Part shown: positions 9,571 through 19,867 of the stretch, one piece after another | Numbering within the stretch: position 1 is the stretch's first letter | Layout: each line of letters begins with the position of its first letter | DNA from: Yersinia hibernica | GTDB lineage: Bacteria > Pseudomonadota > Gammaproteobacteria > Enterobacterales > Enterobacteriaceae | Length of the DNA stretch: 64,000 bases | Assembly: GCF_004124235.1 (NCBI RefSeq) | Contig: NZ_CP032487.1 | Span: 3,534,001 to 3,598,000, forward strand | Direction of reading: 5' to 3' | The notes under the pieces: model-generated | What the model was told of the DNA's origin: nothing | Database searches by the model: none | Seen by the model: only the letters and a program-made list of their open reading frames with translations | Translations under genes and position numbers: made by a program

Positions 9571-9590
9571 AATGTGATGGTTATCGCAAA
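9571..9590. promoter_or_regulatory. Candidate CRP (cAMP receptor protein) site
   Basis: TGTGATGGTTATCGCA at 9573-9588 has the CRP half-sites TGTGA and TCGCA separated by 6 bp, one mismatch from TGTGA-N6-TCACA. It lies about 225 bp upstream of chbB. CRP activation is known for the E. coli chb operon. The distance implies a promoter well upstream of the coding start. Confidence 0.5.
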
Positions 9591-9593
9591 ATG

Positions 9594-9620
9594 ATTATTT
9601 TTTCGCTCGGCGAATTAAGT
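9594..9620. promoter_or_regulatory. Candidate NagC-like operator
   Basis: An AT-flanked inverted repeat, TTCGC-tcg-GCGAA at 9602-9614 with T-rich left and A/T-rich right arms. It resembles NagC/Mlc operators in general form. NagC represses the E. coli chb operon. The position next to the CRP-like site supports the idea, but no consensus scoring was possible. Confidence 0.35.
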
Positions 9621-9926
9621 TTAATTCATTTGTATTTCATGTGGTTAGTTTTTATTAGTCGATTTAGGAGCAACAAGGGATCGCGATAGAATCGATTGAA
9701 ACTGATAAAAGGATAAATTAGGGAATCTTATTGGTTTGATAATCGTTTCATCCAAACTTTCTCACTTTTTGGCTAGATTCAGCGCATCGGCTTTATTCGT
9801 GAAGCGAAGAGCATCACCGCAGTGCTGTTCTCGACACACGAGTTAAGCTTCTTTAGCGGAAAAAATAGCCGATTTCTACTTAATACTCTAAAGTTAACAG
9901 GTGGTTGCATATTTATGGAGTGACTA

Positions 9927-11084
9927 ATGGCGTTATTAGAATATAAAACACCAGCTTTTCGAGTGCATTTGCAGTTATTAAAATTACTCATACTCAGTGT
10001 GTTTATCTCAACGCCAGTGATGGCTACCCCCTCAGTCACTGTCGCGGAACTACAAGATGGGCTAGATCATCCCTGGTCGCTGGCATTCTTGCCGGATAAT
10101 GAGGGGATTTTAATCACTGAACGTAGCGGGCAGTTACGATTATGGCATCAAGGAAAAGCGCTATCAAACCCCCTAAAAGGGGTACCTGCTGTGTATGCCA
10201 AAGGGCAAGGTGGCTTGTTCGAAGTGGCATTATCGCCGACATTTGCGCAAGATAGGCGTATTTATCTCAGTTTTGCCGAGGAAGGAAAGGACGGGAAAGC
10301 CGGGACAGCAGTGGGTTATGGCCGCCTTAATCCGCAAGGAACTGCCATTGAGAACTTCACTATCTTTTTTCGTCAACAGCCAAAACTATCCACTGGCAAC
10401 CATTTTGGCGGTAAATTGGCCTTTGATGACCAAGGCCATCTCTTTATCACCTTAGGTGAAAACAATCAGCGCCTGACAGCACAGGATTTGAGTTTGCATC
10501 AAGGTAAAATTGTCCGTCTAACCCTCGACGGTAAAGTGCCAAAAGACAACCCTTTTGCCAATAAGTCACCGACAAGGCCAGAAATCTGGTCTTACGGCCA
10601 TCGCAACCCGCAAGGACTGGCTCTTAATCCATGGAGTGGCGTGATATGGTCCAATGAACATGGGCCGAAAGGTGGCGATGAAATCAATATCCCCATCGCC
10701 GGGAAAAACTACGGCTGGCCATTAGTAACCCATGGCGTGAATTATTCTGGTTTGCCGATCCCTGAAGCCAAAGGTACACATCTTGATGGGACTGAGCAGC
10801 CCGCGTATTACTGGGAAAAGTCACCAGGGATCAGTGGAATGGCATTCTATGATGCTGCGCGTTTTCCTGTCTGGCAACATTCTCTGTTTATCGGTGCATT
10901 AGCGCAAAAAGAGTTGATTCGCTTGCAACTTGATGGCGATAAAGTGATTGCCGAAGAACGCCTGCTGGGGGATCGCGGCGAACGTATCCGCGATGTGCGT
11001 GTCGGGCCTGACGGCTACATTTACCTGCTGACGGATGAAAGTGACGGCAAACTACTAAAAGTCGGTCTTGCACCTAATAAATAA
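9927..11084 (+). CDS. yliI: Periplasmic PQQ-dependent aldose sugar dehydrogenase (YliI/Asd type)
   Basis: A 385-aa exported beta-propeller enzyme that oxidises aldose sugars with pyrroloquinoline quinone. A signal peptide covers roughly residues 1-33 (hydrophobic LLKLLILSVFIS, then VMA). The mature part has GLDHPWSLAFLPD, ILITERSGQLRLW, GNHFGGKLAFDDQGHLFITL (catalytic His region), WSYGHRNPQGLALNPWSG and NEHGPKGGDEINI, the blades and Ca/PQQ-site motifs of soluble glucose-dehydrogenase-like proteins. The ATG at 9927 follows GGAG at 6 nt. No PQQ biosynthesis genes are visible, so the cofactor may have to come from elsewhere. A hairpin terminator follows. Confidence 0.9.
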   Translation: MALLEYKTPAFRVHLQLLKLLILSVFISTPVMATPSVTVAELQDGLDHPWSLAFLPDNEGILITERSGQLRLWHQGKALSNPLKGVPAVYAKGQGGLFEVALSPTFAQDRRIYLSFAEEGKDGKAGTAVGYGRLNPQGTAIENFTIFFRQQPKLSTGNHFGGKLAFDDQGHLFITLGENNQRLTAQDLSLHQGKIVRLTLDGKVPKDNPFANKSPTRPEIWSYGHRNPQGLALNPWSGVIWSNEHGPKGGDEINIPIAGKNYGWPLVTHGVNYSGLPIPEAKGTHLDGTEQPAYYWEKSPGISGMAFYDAARFPVWQHSLFIGALAQKELIRLQLDGDKVIAEERLLGDRGERIRDVRVGPDGYIYLLTDESDGKLLKVGLAPNK

Positions 11085-11111
11085 TCCATAAGTCGCTCAT
11101 GTCTTTCAGCA

Positions 11112-11137
11112 AAAAGCCGGATAATCTTCCGGCTTTT
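11112..11137. terminator. Hairpin terminator after yliI
   Basis: AAAAGCCGGA / TCCGGCTTTT stem with a short loop, A-rich on the left and T-rich on the right, so it may serve both converging genes. Confidence 0.75.
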
Positions 11138-11170
11138 ATATGATAACTGTCAGTGATCAGTTATGGCCAA

Positions 11171-12205
<1,035 letters not shown>

Positions 12206-12393
12206 GATAGCTTCTATCTCCGTTTATTATATTTTTGAAACAGCATTCCTATTTTAACCCTATCCCCCATCACTGCAAGCCCGCCCTCTTTCTACATAAA
12301 ATCTTACGCTACAGTTTATATATACAAATGCTCTCTAGGCTTATTTGTACTACAATTATTACCACTCTAGTGAGTCACTATGGAGAGTTTTTT

Positions 12394-12774
12394 ATGACAG
12401 CAATCGATGTCATGTGGGTCGGATTAGGTGGTGGTATCGGCTCACTTCTACGATGGTGGATAGGGCTGGGTGTCGGCAAAATATATAAAGGTAACTTCCC
12501 CCTAGGCACTTTTCTAATCAATATCTCGGGGGCATTTGTTATTGGTTATCTGAGTATTCTTTTTAGTGTTGACTGGCGTGATCGCTATGGCGATTTAATG
12601 AATGCAGCCGTGTTAACCGGTATTTTAGGCGGTTATACCACGTTTAGTAGTATGCAATTAGATGCAGCAAAACTGTCTACAACCCGAGGCCGAGCTATTG
12701 CTGCTGGATATCTGATTATTTCTGTATTAGTCGGTTTAGCTGCCGCCGCATTTGGTGCATGGCTAGCTTATTAA
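12394..12774 (+). CDS. crcB: Fluoride channel Fluc/CrcB, first subunit of a pair
   Basis: A 126-aa inner-membrane protein with four hydrophobic helices that lets F- leave the cell. Family motifs: GGGIGSLLRWWIG, PLGTFLINISGAFVIGYL (conserved Asn), and TGILGGYTTFSSMQLDA (Phe-box/Na+ site). The ATG at 12394 follows GGAGAG. An in-frame extension to 12235 (179 aa) adds a poorly conserved N-terminus and is rejected. A second crcB starts 35 bp downstream. Paired genes usually encode heterodimers whose subunits insert in opposite orientations. Confidence 0.92.
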   Translation: MTAIDVMWVGLGGGIGSLLRWWIGLGVGKIYKGNFPLGTFLINISGAFVIGYLSILFSVDWRDRYGDLMNAAVLTGILGGYTTFSSMQLDAAKLSTTRGRAIAAGYLIISVLVGLAAAAFGAWLAY

Positions 12775-12809
12775 TCAGAGAACTGATTTATTAATCGGAG
12801 AGAATTGCT

Positions 12810-13214
12810 ATGCCGAATCTTATTATTTTAGTTTTTGTGGGTGGTGCTTTTGGTGCCATGTGTCGTGAATTTATCATGCTGTCAGTACCTCGACTGACTG
12901 ATGGCTTTCCGATGGACATCTTTGCCGCCAATATTATCGCTGCATTTTTATTAGGGTTAGTGACCTCTTTCTTTAAAAATGGAAAAATTAATCAGTACGT
13001 ACATTTGATGGTGGGTACCGGTATCATGGGCGGCCTTTCGACATTTTCCAGTTTTGTATTTGGTGCCGTCGAAATGATGAAAACGCCCAGTGGAATTTTA
13101 GTTTCAATCTGCTATTTAGTTGCCAGCTTAATTGTTGGTTTTATCGCCGTCGAATTAGGTTTAATAGTTGGCCCCAAAGAGAAACCGAAAGACCCACAAG
13201 CAGCCACTGAATAA
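12810..13214 (+). CDS. crcB: Fluoride channel Fluc/CrcB, second subunit of a pair
   Basis: A 134-aa paralogue of the preceding gene with four membrane helices. Motifs [30 protein letters not shown] and [20 protein letters not shown] match the CrcB consensus. The C-terminal tail [14 protein letters not shown] is hydrophilic. The start ATG follows CGGAGAG at good spacing. The 35-bp gap after the first crcB suggests one transcript. A strong terminator follows. I see no crcB-motif (fluoride) riboswitch upstream of the pair. Confidence 0.92.
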   Translation: MPNLIILVFVGGAFGAMCREFIMLSVPRLTDGFPMDIFAANIIAAFLLGLVTSFFKNGKINQYVHLMVGTGIMGGLSTFSSFVFGAVEMMKTPSGILVSICYLVASLIVGFIAVELGLIVGPKEKPKDPQAATE

Positions 13215-13245
13215 TTAAAACTCAGTGAATATCTTAAGTGATATA

Positions 13246-13272
13246 AAAACACCCTCACGATGAGGGTGTTTT
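13246..13272. terminator. Bidirectional hairpin terminator between crcB and kch
   Basis: AAAACACCCTCA / TGAGGGTGTTTT: a 12-bp stem with a 3-nt loop, and A and T runs at both ends. It serves the converging crcB pair and potassium-channel gene. Confidence 0.88.
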
Positions 13273-13298
13273 AGGCGATTGAGGCTAACCCACTAAAT

Positions 13299-14474
13299 TT
13301 AATCTAATTTTTGACAATTGCCAAAAAACATTTCTGTAATAAGAGAGTTATTGATAGCATCGCCATTTAAAGTTCTAACCAGCAGTTCACTGCCCAGTAA
13401 TGGCAGTGAGAACACCATATCAGGGTTAACCCGTTTAACTTTCTTCATATTTTGTGTTTCATTGACTAATGCCAATGTTTTCGTATTCTCACCCGCTATC
13501 TCTTTTGCAGCCAGAATGGTAAAGGTGTTATCAGCATCACTATCACACAATGCAATAATATATTTTGCCTTGGCAGCACCGGCTAGTTTCAGTGTTTGTA
13601 CTGAAGAGGGATCCCCCTCGATAATATCGGCATGCGGAGGAAAATTGTGCTGGCTGCCAACTGCGCAAACAACAGTGACATCATCACCCCGGTCATGCAG
13701 ACCATTATAAACGTTGAGCGCCAAAGAACTGGAACCGACAATAATAAAGTGATTTTTACGTTCCACGTGATAAATCCTACCTTTAACTATGCGTTTAATA
13801 TTATTACTGATTATCGGGCCGGCAATAGAAGCAATGGAAGTAGCAAAAACAGTAATACCAGCAATAATCACCGTAAGAGTGAACATTCTCGCCACCGTGG
13901 TGTGCGGGATAATATCCCCGAAACCCACTGTGGACATACAGACAATCGCAAAATAGAACGCCGTCGGTAAATCGGTCACTACCGGTGCGAACTCATCACC
14001 CATGTAAAGAGTGCCCAACATGCTGTAGACAATTAACGAAGAAACACTCGCGATCGCAAAGAACGTCGCACTACCAAGACTGTAATGATCAAACTCACGC
14101 CAATAAAATAGCAGAGCGACAATAACAATAAGTGAATAAGTCGTCAGTTTATTCTGATCCTTCAGAATAAAGATATTGATAGCAACGAGAGTAAACAACA
14201 ATAACACCGTAAGGAACCATGCCGTACGGGTTTTCATCGATACTGCAAATGCCATTAATATCAGTAGTAGACCGATCATAAATCTTGGAATTTCAACCAA
14301 TTCAAGAAAACTTAGCGCCTCCTTCCAAGTACTGAAATTGCTTACGGCATCTGTTGAATGAGAGATTGCCCGGAAAAGTACCGGGCTTAGCACCAGATAC
14401 CCATTAATGGCGACCAAAATAGCCAACAAAAGCGGTATCGACACCTTAGTCTTAATTTCCTGTAATATTTTCAT
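13299..14474 (-). CDS. kch: Voltage-gated-type potassium channel Kch
   Basis: A 391-aa inner-membrane K+ channel. The N-terminal ~210 residues contain about six hydrophobic segments. The pore segment AFYFAIVCMSTVGFGDIIPH carries the selectivity filter TVGFGD (182-187), where E. coli Kch has TVGYGD. The cytoplasmic part from about residue 238 (KNHFIIVGSSSLALNVYNGL) is an RCK/TrkA-N domain with a Rossmann-like glycine motif. The C-terminus VFSLPLLGSELLVRTLNGDA also matches Kch. The ATG at 14474 is used; the previous in-frame codon is a TTG. It is transcribed toward the crcB pair. Confidence 0.9.
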   Translation of the reverse strand: MKILQEIKTKVSIPLLLAILVAINGYLVLSPVLFRAISHSTDAVSNFSTWKEALSFLELVEIPRFMIGLLLILMAFAVSMKTRTAWFLTVLLLFTLVAINIFILKDQNKLTTYSLIVIVALLFYWREFDHYSLGSATFFAIASVSSLIVYSMLGTLYMGDEFAPVVTDLPTAFYFAIVCMSTVGFGDIIPHTTVARMFTLTVIIAGITVFATSIASIAGPIISNNIKRIVKGRIYHVERKNHFIIVGSSSLALNVYNGLHDRGDDVTVVCAVGSQHNFPPHADIIEGDPSSVQTLKLAGAAKAKYIIALCDSDADNTFTILAAKEIAGENTKTLALVNETQNMKKVKRVNPDMVFSLPLLGSELLVRTLNGDAINNSLITEMFFGNCQKLD

Positions 14475-14817
14475 CAATAGAGTGAATAAAATTGTTATAG
14501 GTAAACCAAGTATAGATAAAAAACGATAAAAATCATGGTCAAATATGATTATTTTTGACTAAAATCAAATGATAATTCGGTTATCACTATAAAGAATTAT
14601 CAGATTAGTCATTTTACATTTTGTAAAGTTATTCATACTCAACAATGAGTGAAATAATAAGTCTATAGTTGGCATTAATAGCATTTTGGTTAATAATATA
14701 TAGGTTCACTGGCATATCGGAAATACTGGTGTTCATAAACTTGAGTGATCTCTATCACCCTTAATTCAAGTGTCTTAAATATCCATTCATATTTAACAGA
14801 TAAATAAGGAAATAAGC
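14475..14817. other. Divergent promoter region kch / hdeB
   Basis: 343 bp of AT-rich DNA between divergent genes, with no coding potential that I trust. A 67-codon reverse ORF that reads into hdeB is a shadow. I could not assign a specific -35/-10 pair with confidence. Confidence 0.5.
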
Positions 14818-15150
14818 ATGTCCTACAAATCACTTCGTAATATTGCATTGACTGGTTTGTTACTTTCTGCTGCCGCAACAAGTTTTGCAGCAACCACTAG
14901 CGCAACAGCGACTACCCCGAGTGATATGACCTGCAAAGAGTTCCTGGATCTGAATCCTAAGTCATTTACTCCTGTCGTTTATTGGGTATTGAATTCTGAT
15001 ACTCAATATAAGAAAGGCGATTATGTTGATTTACATGAGACTGACACTATCGTGACACCGAAAGTGGTCGAGGTTTGTAAGAAAGCACCTGAAAGTAAAC
15101 TCTCTGAGATTAAACAAGATATTTTAGGTTTTGCTAAAAAACATATGTAA
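14818..15150 (+). CDS. hdeB: Periplasmic acid-stress chaperone HdeB
   Basis: A 110-aa exported chaperone that prevents aggregation of periplasmic proteins at low pH. The signal peptide is about residues 1-24 (ALTGLLLSAAATSFA). The mature protein has DMTCKEFLDLNPKSFTPVVY and PKVVEVCKKAPESKL, with Cys39 and Cys87 forming the conserved disulphide. The length and pattern are those of HdeB (108 aa in E. coli). RBS AAGGA lies before the ATG. It sits alone next to the urease region, fitting a regional theme of acid survival. Confidence 0.9.
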   Translation: MSYKSLRNIALTGLLLSAAATSFAATTSATATTPSDMTCKEFLDLNPKSFTPVVYWVLNSDTQYKKGDYVDLHETDTIVTPKVVEVCKKAPESKLSEIKQDILGFAKKHM

Positions 15151-15181
15151 CCTAAAGTTTTAGCACTAAAACAATAGGTCA

Positions 15182-15207
15182 GGCGCTTATTACATGTAAT
15201 AAGCGCC
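15182..15207. terminator. Bidirectional terminator hdeB / nickel permease
   Basis: GGCGCTTATTA / TAATAAGCGCC stem followed by a T-rich stretch (TTTATTTTTA), between two converging genes. Confidence 0.85.
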
Positions 15208-15228
15208 TTTATTTTTATAACGTGATAA

Positions 15229-16287
15229 TTAGCGAGTAATGCTTAATTTGTCATAGCCGCGAACATAATAATTAACCGCAGAAATCACCCAGCACAGTAT
15301 AAACATACCAATAATCCAGTAGCCTATCTCCCCTAAGTTTTCACTGATATTATTTATTGGTGCCCAAATACCACCGGTCAAATTCAGTTTATCTGCTATT
15401 AATCCCAAAGCTTCAATCCCACCGATGAAGAATGCAATGATAACTGAAGCTGCCGTGATAGTAATGTTGTAATACAATTTACGCACTGGTTTAGAAAAAG
15501 CCCAACCATATGCACCAATCATAACAAAGTTATCAAGTGAGTCGATCAATGCCATCCCGGAAGCAAATAAAATCGGGAAGACCATAATTGACCACAAATT
15601 CATACCGTGGGTGGCACTTGCCGCTGAGATCCCTAACACCCCAATTTCAGTCGCGGTATCAAAACCCAGGCCAAATAAAAATCCCACCGGGTACATATGC
15701 CAGCTTTTACTCACCAGATTAAATACACGTTTGAATATTCTGGCGAGAAAACCACCATTATTAGTCACCAAGAGGTCAAGCTCTTCGTCTTGATAGACAT
15801 GCCCCGCTTTGACCTGTTTGAACTTTTTATAGACTGAAATCAGGATAGTTAAATTGAGGAAGCCAAATAACAGTAAAAACAAGGATGAAACCAGTGTTCC
15901 AATTAAACCACCGGTTTCGTGGAACCACGTCATATTATTTTTAAATGCCATCGCAGTCGCGGCGATAGCAAGTGACGCTAATATGACAATAGTGGAATGC
16001 CCAAGGGAGAAGAATGTTCCCACTGCAATCGGCGTCTTCCCCTGCTGCATAAGTTTGCGGGTAACATTATCAATGGCTGCAATATGATCGGCGTCAACAG
16101 CATGACGCAAACCAAAGCTATAAGCCAAGAATGCCATCCCCATTAATACAGCATTATCATTAAACTCAGTAAAAGCCCAAAGCCATGCCAGCCCATTAAC
16201 AACCAGTAAACCGACCAATAAATAAATGGCGCGACGTTTAGTTTGTTGGTTGCCAAATGCGCTACGTTTCTCTAGTCCAACCGTCAT
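15229..16287 (-). CDS. ureH: High-affinity nickel permease, NiCoT family (UreH/NixA type)
   Basis: A 352-aa inner-membrane Ni2+ importer that supplies the urease active site. The NiCoT signature RHAVDADHIAAIDN is at residues 61-74. A second signature region, GFLFGLGFDTATEIGVLGIS, and the stretch TFFSLGHSTIVIL are also present. About eight hydrophobic segments are visible. It is the last gene of the leftward urease cluster, 22 bp after the urea channel gene, so co-transcription is likely. The name ureH follows usage in Yersinia; NixA is the Helicobacter counterpart. Confidence 0.92.
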   Translation of the reverse strand: MTVGLEKRSAFGNQQTKRRAIYLLVGLLVVNGLAWLWAFTEFNDNAVLMGMAFLAYSFGLRHAVDADHIAAIDNVTRKLMQQGKTPIAVGTFFSLGHSTIVILASLAIAATAMAFKNNMTWFHETGGLIGTLVSSLFLLLFGFLNLTILISVYKKFKQVKAGHVYQDEELDLLVTNNGGFLARIFKRVFNLVSKSWHMYPVGFLFGLGFDTATEIGVLGISAASATHGMNLWSIMVFPILFASGMALIDSLDNFVMIGAYGWAFSKPVRKLYYNITITAASVIIAFFIGGIEALGLIADKLNLTGGIWAPINNISENLGEIGYWIIGMFILCWVISAVNYYVRGYDKLSITR

Positions 16288-16309
16288 GTGGTTCTCCAGA
16301 ATAAAATCG

Positions 16310-17299
16310 CTATTGTCTATGTGCCGGCATCACATCTTTATTCGGAACCAAGAATAACCATGAGGCCAGAACAAATGGCATCGTCAACGTAGGAATGCCA
16401 ATAGGTGACAGTAAGATATTCAGAGCGCCCTGTACGATCACTGTAAAAATAACGCCGATGATGGTATAGGCTAAAACGCGCCAGCTGGGTTTATTAAATG
16501 TTGAGCCTAGTGCGATGGCTGTCAATACCGCACTGAAAGCATAAAGCCCGGTATCAATACTGCTTGGATTCGCACCGAGGAACATGGCGGTGAAGAGCGC
16601 AAGTAACGATCCTCCTAGGGCAAATACTGCAGCCCAAAGTGATTCTACCGCCAGACCGATGACAAAAAGAATGCCACCAATCAAGCTACTGAGTAAAAAG
16701 ACCTCAGAGATACCGTTAAACATACTAACAAAAATATTGCCCTCAGCAGCCGTTCCCGCAGCTAAAACAAATGGATGAGGGAGTGCAGGTGTTGGCAAGC
16801 CACTGCTTTGTAGCCCCGTAAAGGCATAACTGGCCAGTAATATCATCCAGGTAGTCAGAACAAAGGGAGCCGTTAACGCGGCCACTTTCCAAGTGTTTAA
16901 AATATCAGCGATACAAGCCATCACAATCACTGACACGATGCTACCCAGAACAATACAAGCCCACAGGGTCGGAGTGGCAACCAAAAATGTCGGTAATGCA
17001 GCCCCCACCAAGCACCCATTATAGCCATATAATCCTGCACGCCAGGATTTACGGTCGCGCATGGTCAACCCGGTGAGTGTGGCTACCACCGTGCCGAGCA
17101 CACAACCGTAGGCCACCGCCGGATTGCCCTCACCATAAGCGCCAACAAAGATGGCGGCAAAAAAGAATAATCCTGTCAACGGGTTATTCTGAAACATGAC
17201 TTGAGCACAACCGCGTAGCGTTGTATCGATAAATTCAATGAAAACATTTGAAGCACTCAGTTGTGCCCAGCCGGATTGATTGCCCGTTTTCGTATTCAT
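16310..17299 (-). CDS. yut: Urea channel (UT family, Yut)
   Basis: A 329-aa inner-membrane urea transporter of the mammalian-UT-like family. About 10 hydrophobic segments form two homologous halves. Family motifs are QVMFQNNPLTGLFFFAAIF in the first half and ANPSSIDTGLYAFSAVLTAI plus ALGSTFNKPSW in the second. It lies between ureD and the nickel permease on the same strand, so its role is to bring in urea for the adjacent urease, especially when external urea is low. It begins 116 bp after ureD. Confidence 0.92.
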   Translation of the reverse strand: MNTKTGNQSGWAQLSASNVFIEFIDTTLRGCAQVMFQNNPLTGLFFFAAIFVGAYGEGNPAVAYGCVLGTVVATLTGLTMRDRKSWRAGLYGYNGCLVGAALPTFLVATPTLWACIVLGSIVSVIVMACIADILNTWKVAALTAPFVLTTWMILLASYAFTGLQSSGLPTPALPHPFVLAAGTAAEGNIFVSMFNGISEVFLLSSLIGGILFVIGLAVESLWAAVFALGGSLLALFTAMFLGANPSSIDTGLYAFSAVLTAIALGSTFNKPSWRVLAYTIIGVIFTVIVQGALNILLSPIGIPTLTMPFVLASWLFLVPNKDVMPAHRQ

Positions 17300-17415
17300 T
17301 ATTTTACCCTTCTAACTTGAAGCTACAGCTGTGTTAGCTGCACTCATTTATAATTGTAGTTACGCATTGTTGCAGCGCTGCTTTGCTGCAACACCGTATA
17401 ACGTTGAGCATGACT

Positions 17416-18381
17416 TCAGCGCCATAAGAATTTTTCCGGCAATGTCACACCGAGAATCTCCTCACGCGCTATTTTCCAAAACTGTCGGATTTCATCCTTA
17501 ACACCGGCACTGTCAATACCCAATGCTTTAAACACCAGTCCGCAATCATTGGGTAAGCGCGTCGCGCCACTGGCAATCCCGCCTTTGATGTCAAAGTGGG
17601 CGGGTACCCGCGCCAAAATGCGATCATGGTGCTCTTTGGGTGTTAATAAAATCACATTGCCAAATGCGTCAAATGTTTGCATTACCCCAATGGCATCCAG
17701 ACTTTCTGACTTCGGCTCCAGCACATACTTTTCAACAAAGAGTTCTTTACCTGCCAAATTGTGCCCAGCAACTCTGGATGAATAAACATCAAAACCAAAG
17801 CGTTCGTCCGCATGGTGATATTTACGCCCAGACATCAGCACTTCCGAATAAATCGCAGTCGCCGTAGGATGAATATTAATGGTGGTATCAGTAATAAAAC
17901 GCGAATTACGGTGCGGAATAAGGGGGTCGGGCATAAACTCCAGATACCCCCCCTCTTCCACTGTGAAATTCTGTATCTGCGATGCATAGTTCGCATTCAT
18001 CATATGGACTTTGGTGGCTGACTGAGTGGTGACATGGGCACAAGCGCCGGCCTCCACAATTACATCGGTGGCCAACCGGTCCCCTTGTAAAATACACCCC
18101 GACGTCGAAATCATGGTGACACAAGGTAATTCGGGCATTTCCTCATCCCAATACAGCGCCTTTTGCACCATTGATGGCACGCGTCTTTCCATTTCTGCCA
18201 AAATACTGCGATGCTCACGTTTGGCGAATCTCAGCTTGAGATAGCCGCTTTTCCCTATGGCCCCGCTACGCATTTGCGCCGGTTCATCTTGATATTCCGC
18301 TAATTCCGGCGCGTTAACACCTAATGCGTGAGCGCGAACCCGTGAAGGAGTTTCCACGATATTCTGGCTCTGCGATGTCAT
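17416..18381 (-). CDS. ureD: Urease accessory protein UreD
   Basis: A 321-aa scaffold protein that binds apo-urease and recruits UreF and UreG for nickel insertion. The UreD pattern is visible: [75 protein letters not shown] and [20 protein letters not shown]. The frame is open throughout. This matters because Y. pestis is known to lack urease activity through a homopolymer frameshift in ureD. Here a run of seven G (17947-17953, minus strand) remains in frame. The ATG overlaps the ureG stop by 4 nt (ATGA), showing translational coupling. Confidence 0.94.
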   Translation of the reverse strand: MTSQSQNIVETPSRVRAHALGVNAPELAEYQDEPAQMRSGAIGKSGYLKLRFAKREHRSILAEMERRVPSMVQKALYWDEEMPELPCVTMISTSGCILQGDRLATDVIVEAGACAHVTTQSATKVHMMNANYASQIQNFTVEEGGYLEFMPDPLIPHRNSRFITDTTINIHPTATAIYSEVLMSGRKYHHADERFGFDVYSSRVAGHNLAGKELFVEKYVLEPKSESLDAIGVMQTFDAFGNVILLTPKEHHDRILARVPAHFDIKGGIASGATRLPNDCGLVFKALGIDSAGVKDEIRQFWKIAREEILGVTLPEKFLWR

Positions 18382-19043
18382 GCATGCTCTCCTTGCGGTT
18401 CAACATGGGTAAATAGGAAATCGCGCATAATCATATCGACCAACTCTTCAATGCCCTGACCGGTTTTGCAGTTGGTCAGAATATAAGGGCGCTCACCACG
18501 CACCACTTTGGTGTCACTTTCCATCACATCCAGGCTGGCACCGACATACGGGGCAAGGTCAATCTTGTTGATAACCAGAATATCCGCCTGAACCAAACCA
18601 GGGCCATTTTTGCGTGGGATTTTTTCCCCTTCCGCCACATCAATAACATAGATATAGAAGTCGGCCAGTGCGGGGCTGAAAGTCAATGTCAGGTTGTCGC
18701 CGCCACTTTCAATCATGATAAGGTCACTGTCAGGGAAGCGCTCTTCCATCTCTTCTACCGCAGCGATATTCATACTCGGGTCTTCGCGCACTGCGGTATG
18801 CGGGCAGGCACCGGTTTCTACCCCAAGGATTTTCTCTTCATCCAGAATGCCTTTCAGGGTGCGTTTTACCTGTTTGGCATCCTCGGTGGTGACGATGTCA
18901 TTGGTAATGATCAGTGGCTTAATACCCCGCTTGATCAGAATCGGGGTGATCACTTCGATAATGGCGGTTTTACCTGAACCTACCGGGCCACCAATACCAA
19001 TGCGGGTAATCTTTTTGCGTTTATCGGTTGAATGGCTATTCAC
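18378..19043 (-). CDS. ureG: Urease accessory GTPase UreG
   Basis: A 221-aa SIMIBI-class GTPase that delivers Ni2+ to urease. The P-loop GPVGSGKT is at residues 19-26. Further motifs include [20 protein letters not shown] with the metal-binding Cys-Pro-His, [20 protein letters not shown], and the guanine motif NKIDLA. The length is typical. It lies 116 bp after ureF and overlaps ureD. Confidence 0.96.
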   Translation of the reverse strand: MNSHSTDKRKKITRIGIGGPVGSGKTAIIEVITPILIKRGIKPLIITNDIVTTEDAKQVKRTLKGILDEEKILGVETGACPHTAVREDPSMNIAAVEEMEERFPDSDLIMIESGGDNLTLTFSPALADFYIYVIDVAEGEKIPRKNGPGLVQADILVINKIDLAPYVGASLDVMESDTKVVRGERPYILTNCKTGQGIEELVDMIMRDFLFTHVEPQGEHA

Positions 19044-19159
19044 GGGGTAATCCTCTTCATTTTATCTGATATTAGTTAGGTACTTGGCGAATAAACTGTA
19101 CTTGGTCAATAAACCCGCCCAGCACTCAGAATTCATTTTTATCGACTGGCTATGGCCAA

Positions 19160-19846
19160 TCAGTTACTAAACAGGCGAACGTGTGCTTTTACATGCACCG
19201 CCGCCAAAACATCGACAATAGGGACATACGAAGACATCTGTTCAATATCGCCAATTTCGGCAATATCACAGAATTTCTCGATATCGTGGTTTAATTCAAA
19301 CAAGATATGCTGTGTATCGAAATGTGTAACACGCATCAAACGCATGGCTGCACTTAATATCGTCATCGCTACGCCGTATTGATGCATCACGACCACTTCT
19401 CGCTGCCCAATTCCCTGCGCCGCCATAACCACCGCCTGAGTGACCGGATAAGTCCCTGCGGTATTGCCATTCTTTATCTGCTCCAGCCACCAGCTGATCA
19501 GCGGATGTTCCACGACATGGATGGACATCTCCGCCAATTTTTTTCCCATACGGGTGGCCATCAGCCGGCTTTCTTCATTTAATTTGCGATTATTCACCGC
19601 CCAATCGGCCCGGATAATGCCGTCGTTATCATTGGCCATTACTGCCCGGTGGGCGGCAACGACCCCCATTCCATCACAACTGGCGGCCTGCTTTAACGCC
19701 GTCAAGACAAAGCCTTTTAGTGTTGCTACGTCATGCACAACGCCAGTTTGAATGGCGGACTCCACACCATTAGAGAACGTAAAGGCCCCGACCGGCAGTA
19801 CGGAATCACCAAATTGCATAATACGAATGAGATCTGATGCATTCAT
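19160..19846 (-). CDS. ureF: Urease accessory protein UreF
   Basis: A 228-aa helical partner of UreD and UreG in urease maturation. [20 protein letters not shown] followed by [17 protein letters not shown] is the UreF start. [20 protein letters not shown] and [15 protein letters not shown] are also family features. The C-terminal half is helical and ends near AHVRLF. It starts 21 bp after ureE. Confidence 0.93.
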   Translation of the reverse strand: MNASDLIRIMQFGDSVLPVGAFTFSNGVESAIQTGVVHDVATLKGFVLTALKQAASCDGMGVVAAHRAVMANDNDGIIRADWAVNNRKLNEESRLMATRMGKKLAEMSIHVVEHPLISWWLEQIKNGNTAGTYPVTQAVVMAAQGIGQREVVVMHQYGVAMTILSAAMRLMRVTHFDTQHILFELNHDIEKFCDIAEIGDIEQMSSYVPIVDVLAAVHVKAHVRLFSN

Positions 19847-19867
19847 TGCGCTGCCTCCCTGCGTGAA

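Larger units (their letters stand above)
9351..9926. other. Divergent intergenic control region, chb operon / yliI
   Basis: A 576-bp gene-free stretch between two divergent genes. It holds a CRP-like site and a NagC-like inverted repeat, annotated separately. An 86-codon reverse ORF at the yliI end overlaps the yliI start, and I regard it as spurious. Confidence 0.7.

Noticed and set aside
9779..10039. 86-codon reverse ORF overlapping the yliI start
   Set aside because: It is antisense to the signal peptide of yliI and has no family features.
12206..12393. Fluoride riboswitch before the crcB pair
   Set aside because: I looked for the crcB-motif core and could not find it; only a plain leader is seen.
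14690..14893. 67-codon reverse ORF across the hdeB promoter and start
   Set aside because: It overlaps the well-supported hdeB gene and lacks motifs.
17416..18381. Frameshifted, inactive ureD as in Y. pestis
   Set aside because: The frame is open over 321 codons and includes all expected UreD motifs.
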